Virus record (IMG/VR): IMGVR_UViG_3300036846_001176
Span: 1-64,000 of that record
Reading direction: 5' to 3' (one strand)
Source of the DNA: a virus
Length of the DNA: 64,000 nt
Shown: one piece after another, positions 37,476-44,395 of the stretch
Position numbering within the stretch: the stretch's first letter is position 1
How the letters are laid out: every line of letters starts with the position of its first letter
The notes under the pieces: model-generated
Seen by the model: only the letters and a program-made list of their open reading frames with translations
The model's database searches: none
Told to the model about the DNA's origin: nothing
Position numbers and translations under genes: made by a program

Positions 37476-37841
37476 ATGAGCGAGACGTACGAGGCCGACG
37501 CGAAGTTCCGGGTGTTCGAGAACGCCGCCAAGGCTGGGCTGCTGGTGCGGATCCACTACATGCAGACGGTGCCAAAGGACCCGGCGCTGCCCGAGCACAT
37601 CCGTGAGCAGGGCATCCGGACCATCATGGACGGCTACCCGGTGGCGCTGTCGAAGACCGAGCTGTCGATCTCGCAGGCTGGCGCCCAGGGGCTTGAGCCG
37701 GCCGACCTGGCAGCGCTGCGCAAGGTGGTGCCGCTCAGGACCATCCCGCGCGATCGGGTGCTCAGCGTGAACCTGATCGGCGAAACGACAGCATCGCTGC
37801 CAAAGACCGACGAGGACTGGAAGCCGCCGGAAGCGGCCTGA
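37476..37841 (+). CDS. hypothetical protein, 121 aa
   Basis: Not recognised. AKFRVFENAAKAGLLVRIHY, then LSKTELSISQAGAQGLEPAD. TTGGAGGA precedes the ATG. Probably one of the accessory genes between terL and portal. Confidence 0.65.
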   Translation: MSETYEADAKFRVFENAAKAGLLVRIHYMQTVPKDPALPEHIREQGIRTIMDGYPVALSKTELSISQAGAQGLEPADLAALRKVVPLRTIPRDRVLSVNLIGETTASLPKTDEDWKPPEAA

Positions 37842-37844
37842 TTG

Positions 37845-38162
37845 ATGCCCTCGCAGACCGGGATCATAGAGCGCTGGCGGGAGCTCACCCTGCGGTGCGA
37901 GGTCTTGGCCGCGCGCTGCATGGCCGATCCCGCCGTCGCGGCCCTCGAGGGGATCGAGCCCGAATACGAGACGGGAGACGAGTTCGCGACCTTCGGCGGC
38001 CGCGGCGAACGCCAGCCGCGGAACGAACTGGCCGCCTGGTTGCGTGGCACCACGCGAAGGCATATAAATCAGTCCATCTGGCAATACCGGATAATCGAAA
38101 CGATTGGCGGCCAGGTGTATCTCGCGCTGATCGCCTTTAACGGGGAGGACGAAGTCCCGTGA
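37845..38162 (+). CDS. hypothetical protein, 105 aa
   Basis: Not recognised. Helical start (IIERWRELTLRCEVLAARCM) and a beta end (IIETIGGQVYLALIAFNGED). GTGA overlap with the next gene. Confidence 0.6.
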   Translation: MPSQTGIIERWRELTLRCEVLAARCMADPAVAALEGIEPEYETGDEFATFGGRGERQPRNELAAWLRGTTRRHINQSIWQYRIIETIGGQVYLALIAFNGEDEVP

Positions 38163-38497
38163 GCACAGGGGCAGACGGCCACAGCGATGGCGCCTACGAG
38201 TTCGACTGCCAGGACTGTGGCCGTCACGTCATCATGTTCATGCGGGGCGGCAACAGTCCCACGCACTGCTCTAGCTGCGCGTGGGTCAATGAGTTCATTG
38301 AGGGCGCCGAGCAAGCCGAGGTGCGCCAGTTGTTGGGCGTTCCGCTCAAGTCTTCGCTTCATGAAGTGCTACGGCCCACGCCGCGGGAGGCCTATCGCGA
38401 CGACAGCTATCTGCCGCGCCATTGTGACCGCTGCCAGAAGGTGTATCGCGGGCCGGCGGTCTATTGCTCGCTCGACTGCGCCATGGCCGATGCCTGA
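38159..38497 (+). CDS. double zinc-ribbon protein, 112 aa
   Basis: CQDCGRHV with CSSCAW (first ribbon) and CDRCQKVYRG with CSLDC (second ribbon). GTG start, ATGA-type junction upstream. Similar small zinc proteins follow. Function unknown. Confidence 0.7.
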   Translation: MSTGADGHSDGAYEFDCQDCGRHVIMFMRGGNSPTHCSSCAWVNEFIEGAEQAEVRQLLGVPLKSSLHEVLRPTPREAYRDDSYLPRHCDRCQKVYRGPAVYCSLDCAMADA

Positions 38498-38810
38498 GAA
38501 CACCGGCGCTGGCCGGCGGGGTGACATGCTGCGTCAGGTGGCCGAAGCGGTCCGGCGACGCAAATACGCCCAGGACGGCTTTAACCGCTACCAGCGCGAT
38601 GGTCTGAACCCGGCCTGGATCAGTTGCGGGTTCTGCTCGGGCCAGACGATCTTCCTTCAGGCCCAATTTCGCCAGCACATCTGTTGCGTGATGTGCGGTG
38701 CCCAGATGATTGCAACGAGGAAGATGAACCAACGGACTTTGACGCCCATGGTGGTGATGGAAGCGATCACGCCGGGGCCGCCCTACCGGGAGTGGAGTTG
38801 GGATCCGTGA
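38490..38810 (+). CDS. zinc-ribbon protein, 106 aa
   Basis: ISCGFCSGQTIFLQAQFRQH followed by CCVMCGAQM gives CxxC...CxxC. The N-terminus is basic and helical (LRQVAEAVRRRKYAQDG). Overlaps the previous gene by 8 nt. Confidence 0.65.
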   Translation: MPENTGAGRRGDMLRQVAEAVRRRKYAQDGFNRYQRDGLNPAWISCGFCSGQTIFLQAQFRQHICCVMCGAQMIATRKMNQRTLTPMVVMEAITPGPPYREWSWDP

Positions 38811-38977
38811 TCCTGTTGAGCGCGTGGCCGACGCTCCCGGAGATCGAGGCGGCCATCGAGAAGAACGTGAGGTTCTTCGTCGACCTCGACCTGGCGGGAG
38901 ATCGCGAGAAGCAGGCGGCGCAGATCGCCTTGGCGGCCCAATCGGTGCTGAGATTGTTCCAGGCCTACCAGCGATAG
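38807..38977 (+). CDS. hypothetical protein, 56 aa
   Basis: GTG start overlapping the previous stop (GTGA). Helical, acidic (LPEIEAAIEKNVRFFVDLDL; KQAAQIALAAQSVLRLFQAY). Not recognised. Confidence 0.55.
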   Translation: MILLSAWPTLPEIEAAIEKNVRFFVDLDLAGDREKQAAQIALAAQSVLRLFQAYQR

Positions 38978-38988
38978 GAGCACCACGC

Positions 38989-39234
38989 ATGATCAAGGCC
39001 ACGGCAAAGCACAATGGCCGGGACGCCCTCCTGGTGGGCTTGTCATTTGCCAACCTCGACAGGTTTCGCGCCGAGCCGGCTGACACGTACATCACCATCA
39101 AGGGCGATGAACTCGGCCTGTCGCATGACGTGATCATCTTCTCGGGCCGCACCGAGGCCGACCTGCTCGACCTGCTGAGTTCGGGTTTCAGGGAAACCAC
39201 CAAGGTGGCGGTTGCCGACAGGCTGAAGAACTAG
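38989..39234 (+). CDS. hypothetical protein, 81 aa
   Basis: Not recognised. MIKATAKHNGRDALLVGLSF and YITIKGDELGLSHDVIIFSG look like a small alpha/beta fold. AGGAG precedes the ATG. Confidence 0.6.
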   Translation: MIKATAKHNGRDALLVGLSFANLDRFRAEPADTYITIKGDELGLSHDVIIFSGRTEADLLDLLSSGFRETTKVAVADRLKN

Positions 39235-39236
39235 CG

Positions 39237-39557
39237 ATGAGCGACAAGCCGATCTACCGCTTCGCGGTCATGCTGGTGATGGAGACGGATGACCCGCGGC
39301 TGGCGCCCGAAGCGATCAATCAGGCGATGACCAGCGCCGATAGTGTCACGGCGCTGCGCGGTGCCTTGATCGAGCATCTGCCGGGTGCCGTGCGGCGGGT
39401 CGCCGCGGTGTTTCCGGTCGAGCACGCCGAGGCGCTGGTGCTGCTGCACGAGGCGGTCGGCGACGAAATCGCACAATCCCTGCGCGCGAAGGGGATCGAT
39501 GTCGACGTCAGCTTTAACCGGCCGCCTGCCGACTATGTGCCGCCGACGACGGAGTGA
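39237..39557 (+). CDS. hypothetical protein, 106 aa
   Basis: Not recognised. YRFAVMLVMETDDPRLAPEA start; helices in the middle (TALRGALIEHLPGAVRRVAA). Two nt from the previous stop. Confidence 0.6.
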   Translation: MSDKPIYRFAVMLVMETDDPRLAPEAINQAMTSADSVTALRGALIEHLPGAVRRVAAVFPVEHAEALVLLHEAVGDEIAQSLRAKGIDVDVSFNRPPADYVPPTTE

Positions 39558-39560
39558 ACG

Positions 39561-39839
39561 GTGACCACCCGCTTCAAGCCCTGGATGTGCAGCGAGTGTG
39601 GCCACGTCATGGATGCGGCATCGCATCTGACCAAGGAGGTCGAGCCGAAGGAGGGCGACTTTTCGATCTGCATCAACTGCGGCAAGCCGTATCGGCTAGC
39701 TGGCTGGAAGTGGCGGCCGGCAACGTCGGCCGACCTGGCAGAGCTGCCTCCGGAAAGCCGGCGCGAACTCGCCATGCTGCAGGCCGCCCGCGACATGGCG
39801 GGGCTCGGCGATCTCAGAGAACGCGGTGGCCGGGCATGA
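39561..39839 (+). CDS. zinc-ribbon protein, 92 aa
   Basis: WMCSECGHVMDAASHL and FSICINCGKPYRL give CxxC...CxxC. A helical C-terminus. GTG start; ATGA junction to the next gene. Confidence 0.65.
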   Translation: MTTRFKPWMCSECGHVMDAASHLTKEVEPKEGDFSICINCGKPYRLAGWKWRPATSADLAELPPESRRELAMLQAARDMAGLGDLRERGGRA

Positions 39840-40042
39840 CCGACGAATTCGTCAAACAGACCTGCCGCCCAGGCGCTGGCGCTGCGTCCTGCCGCTACCT
39901 CTCTATGGGCGCTCGCGGCTGGGGTTGCGAGAAGCTGACGGCGATGAAGGCGTATCTGGACCGCCGGGTCGCGTCTGGCACGTTCACCGCGCAGGGCGAT
40001 AACTGTCCAGGTGTGGCGCAAAACGACGGGGTGGGAGGATGA
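39836..40042 (+). CDS. hypothetical cysteine-containing protein, 68 aa
   Basis: TCRPGAGAASCRYLSMGARG, then GWGCEKL and DNCPGV: four Cys that might bind a metal. Not recognised. ATGA at both ends. Confidence 0.55.
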   Translation: MTDEFVKQTCRPGAGAASCRYLSMGARGWGCEKLTAMKAYLDRRVASGTFTAQGDNCPGVAQNDGVGG

Positions 40043-40251
40043 TCTGGCTGGCCATCTTAGCGGCGGCCTGCGTCGCGCTATCCGTGGGCAACCTGCTGAT
40101 TTTGGTCATCCTGTCCCGCCGCCTTCGGCAGGTCATGCGGTTGCGCAACGTGCTGCTGCATCTCTGCGTCGACACCTGGGTTGCCGGTCCCTGGGCGACG
40201 CAAGCGCTGCGTCCGTTCATGACGATCACCACCCACGACCGGCTGCGATAA
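40039..40251 (+). CDS. small membrane protein, 70 aa
   Basis: An N-terminal transmembrane helix (AILAAACVALSVGNLLILVI), then a basic and hydrophobic part (RRLRQVMRLRNVLLHLCVDT). N-out/C-in by the Arg cluster. Holin-like or accessory. Confidence 0.6.
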   Translation: MIWLAILAAACVALSVGNLLILVILSRRLRQVMRLRNVLLHLCVDTWVAGPWATQALRPFMTITTHDRLR

Positions 40252-40265
40252 ACAAGGAACCAGCG

Positions 40266-40502
40266 ATGCAACTGCACCCATCGACGTTCGAATACCTGAT
40301 GCCGACCGAGGCGCAGAAGGCGCAGATGCAGCGCTGCCGCAACGCGTTCTCGATGTTCGTCTCCCTGATCGACCAGGAACTGCCGAACGGCCCGGACAAA
40401 ACCTTCGTGCTGCGCCAGCTGCGTGACACTGCGATGTGGTGCAACGTTGCGATCACGAGGCATGCCGATGGGGCACCGCGTGGCGACGACAACGCTTTCT
40501 GA
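40266..40502 (+). CDS. Acb2/Tad1-hairpin-like protein, candidate anti-CBASS sponge
   Basis: Sequence layout agrees with the small helical-hairpin family that includes Acb2 and Tad1: MPTEAQKAQMQRCRNAFSMF, LIDQELPNGPDKTFVLRQLR, then TAMWCNVAITRHADGAPR. Characterised members bind cyclic oligonucleotides and block CBASS or Thoeris signalling. At 78 aa it is the right size. AAGGAACC precedes the ATG. The match is from memory of family patterns; no catalytic motif exists to test it. Confidence 0.55.
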   Translation: MQLHPSTFEYLMPTEAQKAQMQRCRNAFSMFVSLIDQELPNGPDKTFVLRQLRDTAMWCNVAITRHADGAPRGDDNAF

Positions 40503-40821
40503 CCGGCCGCGCTCGCACGAGCATCGCCGCTTCGTCGGCTCGCTGCGCTGCATGGTCTGCTACGCCGATCCGCCCTCCGACGCGCACCACCTGAAGTTCC
40601 AGCAGCCTCGGGCGATGAGCCTGAAAGCCGGCGACCAATGGACGGTGCCGCTCTGTCGGCGCTGTCACACCCTCGTTGAGCTCGCCGGCGACGAGGCCGG
40701 ATGGTGGCGTTCCCTCGAAATCGATCCTATCCCGCTGGCGACCGAATTGTGGCAGCTTTCGCTGGAACGAACCGGAGGAACGGTCGATGGATCTGCACCT
40801 ACAGGAACCAGCGGTGGTTGA
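40468..40821 (+). CDS. HNH/DUF968-like nuclease, 117 aa
   Basis: LRCMVCYADPPSDAHHLKFQ (CxxC and HH) and VPLCRRCHTLVELAG (CxxCH) follow the HNH pattern of DUF968/NinG-type phage proteins, with GWWRSLEID after it. Likely a recombination or structure-specific nuclease. Overlaps the Acb2-like gene by 35 nt. ATG 40468 is favoured by GAGG. Confidence 0.7.
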   Translation: MGHRVATTTLSDRPRSHEHRRFVGSLRCMVCYADPPSDAHHLKFQQPRAMSLKAGDQWTVPLCRRCHTLVELAGDEAGWWRSLEIDPIPLATELWQLSLERTGGTVDGSAPTGTSGG

Positions 40822-40972
40822 GCGGACGATCTTCGTCGAACAGGGCGACGGACCCAATCAGCAGATGAAGGTGGTCGTCACCGGCGCCTTCGACGCCACC
40901 ATGCTCGAGGCGCTGGCCAACTTCGTGACCCGCCAGAAGCGGCGCATGGGCCGCCAGGAGAAACCGTCGTGA
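40787..40972 (+). CDS. hypothetical protein, 61 aa
   Basis: Not recognised. MKVVVTGAFDATMLEALANF in the middle, a basic end. GGAGGAA precedes the start. GTGA junction to the next gene. Confidence 0.55.
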   Translation: MDLHLQEPAVVERTIFVEQGDGPNQQMKVVVTGAFDATMLEALANFVTRQKRRMGRQEKPS

Positions 40973-41151
40973 CGATTATTCTGGTCATCCTGATCATTCT
41001 GCTCGTCTGCGGTGGTGGTTGGGGCTATCGCGCCGGCTGGTACGGCGGCCCTGCTGGCGGCTTTGGCGGCCCCGTCGGCATCATCCTGGTGGTCGTGCTG
41101 CTCCTGCTGATCTTCGGCGCCATCGGCGGCCCGCATTATCATTGGTGGTAA
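40969..41151 (+). CDS. small two-helix membrane protein, 60 aa (DUF3309-like)
   Basis: Two transmembrane helices (TIILVILIILLVCGGGWGY and VGIILVVVLLLLIFGAIGG) separated by a Gly-rich turn, as in DUF3309. A holin is possible by size and topology. GTG start overlaps the previous stop. Confidence 0.6.
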   Translation: MTIILVILIILLVCGGGWGYRAGWYGGPAGGFGGPVGIILVVVLLLLIFGAIGGPHYHWW

Positions 41152-41481
41152 ATGCCCTACGTCATGGAAATCGCCGCTGATCCGGTGCCGCTCAACGATG
41201 ACGACCAGGCCAAGCACCTGATCGATCTGGTGAGGGGCCGAGCGCCCATGCGCTTCCTCAAGCGCTTCGATCCGGAGGCAAATGGCGGCCTGGGCGAGGT
41301 GGTCATGACCAACGACCTCACCCAGGCCATGCTGTTCCAATCCGTCGGGGATGTCCTGTCGCTGTGGAACACCCAGTCCGCCACTGTCCCGTTCCGTGAT
41401 GACGGCAAGCCGAACAAGCCGATGACCGCCTTCACCATCTCCCCGCGCCAGGTCACGGCGCATCGGACCGGCTTTGTCTGA
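41152..41481 (+). CDS. hypothetical protein, 109 aa
   Basis: Not recognised. KHLIDLVRGRAPMRFLKRFD, then TNDLTQAMLFQSVGDVLSLW. Directly abuts the previous stop codon. Confidence 0.6.
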   Translation: MPYVMEIAADPVPLNDDDQAKHLIDLVRGRAPMRFLKRFDPEANGGLGEVVMTNDLTQAMLFQSVGDVLSLWNTQSATVPFRDDGKPNKPMTAFTISPRQVTAHRTGFV

Positions 41482-41650
41482 GCCGAAACCCGACAGCGCC
41501 GAGGCGCTGCCGTTCCCGCTGTCGGGTCGTCCGCGCTGTGCCAAACGCCCCCATTTGGAATGCATCGACGGGTGTGAATACGGCCTGGCGGGCCCGTGCG
41601 GGCACGATGCGGCCGGCGTCCCCACTGTTGAAATGACCGGAACCGCGTGA
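41474..41650 (+). CDS. possible small cysteine-rich protein, 58 aa
   Basis: A TTG-started frame overlapping the previous stop, with GRPRCAKRPHLECIDGCEYG and PCGHD: four Cys and two His. It looks coding by composition, but the start is non-standard and has no clear Shine-Dalgarno. Confidence 0.35.
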   Translation: MSEPKPDSAEALPFPLSGRPRCAKRPHLECIDGCEYGLAGPCGHDAAGVPTVEMTGTA

Positions 41651-41702
41651 CTATGGTCCCCCCAGGGCCGGCGCTTGCCGGCGTTCCCGGGGGAAACCGC
41701 CG

Positions 41703-41984
41703 ATGCCGGACCCGCTTTATTCCGACCGCTGGACGCAGATGTTCCTCGTGACGCCCTCGCCTGGACCGCTCACCGGACCGAACCTGCCACAGCGTAATGC
41801 GCCAACGGGCAATGTGACCTCGGCCTCCGGCTTCATGGTCGATGTGGCTGGCACGGTCACCATCGAGCCGCTGAACAGCACGGTCCCGGTGACCATCCCG
41901 GTGCAACCCGGCGTGCAGTACCACATCGCGTTCAAACGGCTGCTCGCGGTGGGCACCGTGACCACCGTGTGGGGCGCGCGCTAG
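41703..41984 (+). CDS. hypothetical protein, 93 aa
   Basis: Not recognised. A beta-rich C-terminal part (SGFMVDVAGTVTIEPLNSTV, PVTIPVQPGVQYHIAFKRLL) resembles small head or fibre-associated proteins. GGGGGAAA precedes the ATG. It ends where portal begins. Confidence 0.6.
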   Translation: MPDPLYSDRWTQMFLVTPSPGPLTGPNLPQRNAPTGNVTSASGFMVDVAGTVTIEPLNSTVPVTIPVQPGVQYHIAFKRLLAVGTVTTVWGAR

Positions 41985-43778
41985 GTGGCGCTGACGCCAT
42001 CATCCTGGCAGTCCCCCAACCGTCCCTGGAACGTGCCAGGCCTGAACCGCGACAATGCGCAATCACGGCCGATCGACCCAGGGTTGATCCAGCGGATTTC
42101 CGGCCAGGTGCGGAACTGGTTCGGCCTGAACCAACCGGGATCCACCGAGCTGCCATTCTTCCCGCCGGGGCGGCCGCTGGATCCGGTGGCGCCAGGCGCC
42201 GGTGGCCGGCGCTTCGACTATCCCACCAGCACCAATACGATCTACACGCCGCGGTCCTACGAGCCGATCAGCTTCGACCTGCTGCGCTGCATCGCCGATC
42301 CGGCGCTGGGCGGCTACGACCTGATCCGGCTGGCGGTGGAAACCCGCAAAGACCAGATCGGCAACCTCAAGAAATCCATCCTGCCGCGCAAGACCAACGA
42401 CATGGACACGCGGCCGAAGGCCGATGCGCGGTGCGAGAAGCTCGAGAAGATCTTCGAGCGGCCCGACGGCGAGACCGACTGGCAGCAATGGGTCGCGCAA
42501 CTGACTGAGGAACACCTGGTCATCGATGCGGCGACGCTGATCCGCAAGAAGGCGCGCGACGGGTCGACCATCGGCATCGAATTGATCGACGGCGCCACCA
42601 TCAAGCCGCTGCTGAACTACGATGGCCGGATGCCGACCGAAGGCCCGGCATTCCAGCAGGTGCTGAAGGGCATCGTCGCAGCCGACTTTACCAAGGATGA
42701 GATGCTCTACGCGCCCAGAAACCGGCGCGTGCACAAGGTCTACGGCATGAGCTGCGTCGAGCAGGTGCTGGTGACGGTGAACATCGGCCTGCGGCGCCAG
42801 GCGCAGCAGCTTGCCTACTTCACTGACGGCACCATCCCCGACGCGGTCTGGCAGGTGCCGACGACCTGGTCGACGCAGCAGATCGCCGAGTTCCAGGCCT
42901 ACTGGGACACCATCGTCAACGATGCGGTAACGCGGCGTAAAATGCGCTTTGCCCCGGGCGGCGTGACGCCGGTGATGACGCGGCCGCCGGAGGCGTTGGT
43001 CGATCAGTTCGACGAGTGGCTGGCCCGCATCATCGCGTTTGCCTTCTCGCTCCCGCCGACCCCGTTCGTGCGCCTGGTCAACCGCGCGACCGGCGAGACG
43101 ATGTACGAGGAGGCGCTGCAGGAAGGCCTGATGCCGCTGATGCAGTGGATCAAGGGCCTGATCGACAGCATCATCAAGAACTGGTTCGGCTTCGACGACA
43201 TCGAGATGGTCTGGGACGATGTGCGCAAGATCGACCCGGCCGAGAAAGAGCAGCGCGACGTCGTCCTGGCCAACGAGGGCGCGATCAGCCTCGACGACAT
43301 CCGCTCCGAGCGCGGCATGGAGCCGCTGGGCGTTCCGGCGTTCATCAAGGGCATCGGCCCGATGGGCTTTATGAGCATCGAGGGCGTCAAAAAGGTCATC
43401 GCCAACGGGTGGGACGTCACCGGCCTGCCGCAGGTTCAGCCGGGGATGGAAGGCGCCGGCGTAGCTGGTGCTGGCCCTGACGGCCAGAACGTCGACCAAC
43501 TCGTCGAAGGCCTGCCGCCAGAGATCCTCGAGGCGCTGGGGATCGATCCCACCGAGGTTGGCGGGGGCGCCCTGGCGCAGCAGGCCGCGCCCGGTGGCAC
43601 CGACTTCGGCGGCGGCACCCAGACCGGGCCACCGCCGGACAGCGCCGGCGATCAGGTCACCTCGCCTGGCGGCAACGTCGTGCCGTTCCACCAGCATCCC
43701 GGCGTGCGCGCGGCCCTGGCCGAAGGCGAGCGGCAGGCGCGGCATCATGCAGCGAGGATGAAGGGCGGCCAGCGATGA
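41985..43778 (+). CDS. portal protein, 597 aa
   Basis: Typical portal features: YEPISFDLLRCIADPALGGY and IRLAVETRKDQIGNLKKSIL in the N-terminal third, YGMSCVEQVLVTVNIGLRRQ, WLARIIAFAFSLPPTPFVRL, then DDIEMVWDDVRKIDPAEKEQ and ANEGAISLDDIRSERGMEPL in the clip/stem to wing regions. The C-terminal 120 residues are Gly/Gln-rich. GTG start right after the previous stop. Forms the dodecameric ring for DNA entry. Confidence 0.88.
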   Translation: MALTPSSWQSPNRPWNVPGLNRDNAQSRPIDPGLIQRISGQVRNWFGLNQPGSTELPFFPPGRPLDPVAPGAGGRRFDYPTSTNTIYTPRSYEPISFDLLRCIADPALGGYDLIRLAVETRKDQIGNLKKSILPRKTNDMDTRPKADARCEKLEKIFERPDGETDWQQWVAQLTEEHLVIDAATLIRKKARDGSTIGIELIDGATIKPLLNYDGRMPTEGPAFQQVLKGIVAADFTKDEMLYAPRNRRVHKVYGMSCVEQVLVTVNIGLRRQAQQLAYFTDGTIPDAVWQVPTTWSTQQIAEFQAYWDTIVNDAVTRRKMRFAPGGVTPVMTRPPEALVDQFDEWLARIIAFAFSLPPTPFVRLVNRATGETMYEEALQEGLMPLMQWIKGLIDSIIKNWFGFDDIEMVWDDVRKIDPAEKEQRDVVLANEGAISLDDIRSERGMEPLGVPAFIKGIGPMGFMSIEGVKKVIANGWDVTGLPQVQPGMEGAGVAGAGPDGQNVDQLVEGLPPEILEALGIDPTEVGGGALAQQAAPGGTDFGGGTQTGPPPDSAGDQVTSPGGNVVPFHQHPGVRAALAEGERQARHHAARMKGGQR

Positions 43779-44392
43779 GCGAGCCGGTCATGAAGCTGGT
43801 GGGGATCGTCGTCAACATTGGCGAATACCAGCAGATCTTCGACATCCGGGACTTGAGCGTCCAGGAGGGGTTGTGGATCGTCTATCAGCTGAACCAGCGG
43901 ATCTATCAGCTGCAGAAGCTGCGGTCGCCGAACAGCAAGATCATTTACCCGGGCGGCAAGAAGCGGGACATGCAGTTGCTGCCCGCGCTGATCGAGGAGC
44001 GAAAGCTCGGCGAGATTTTCGAAAACGGAGATCTTCGCAGGATCGAGCTGAAGACCGAGAACTGGCAGTGGTCGCAGACCGGCAACGTCTGCGTTGAGCA
44101 CGAAAGCTACGGTCGCCCGTCCGGCATCGCGGCAACCGATGCGACGTGCTGGACGCAGCAATTGTGCCGTGATGGCAAGACGCTGCTCTGGCTGATGTTT
44201 CCCCACGCGTCGTTGCTGGCGTTGGTGGAGCAGGCCAAGCGTAACCGCGGCAAGCGAGAAGGCGGTGATGACCATCAGTCGAAGATGACGGTGGTGCCGC
44301 TGTCGGAAATCCTGCGCTGGCTGCGCGGATCCTCCTCATGGTCGCTGACCTCGCCGTGGCAGTACGGTCGCTGCGCGCACTGCGGAAAATGA
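43775..44392 (+). CDS. hypothetical protein, 205 aa
   Basis: Not recognised. LVGIVVNIGEYQQIFDIRDL, then a Gln/Tyr-rich helix (VYQLNQRIYQLQKLRSPNSK), WSQTGNVCVEHESYGRPSG, and a Trp-rich end with CAHCGK. ATGA overlap with portal, so it may be a head-assembly factor. Confidence 0.65.
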   Translation: MSEPVMKLVGIVVNIGEYQQIFDIRDLSVQEGLWIVYQLNQRIYQLQKLRSPNSKIIYPGGKKRDMQLLPALIEERKLGEIFENGDLRRIELKTENWQWSQTGNVCVEHESYGRPSGIAATDATCWTQQLCRDGKTLLWLMFPHASLLALVEQAKRNRGKREGGDDHQSKMTVVPLSEILRWLRGSSSWSLTSPWQYGRCAHCGK

Positions 44393-44395
44393 GCC

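Noticed and set aside
42063-43748. Long minus-strand frame opposite portal (similar ones opposite GH5, 44396, 56663)
   Set aside because: High-GC codon bias leaves the antisense frame open; the plus-strand protein is clearly the real one.
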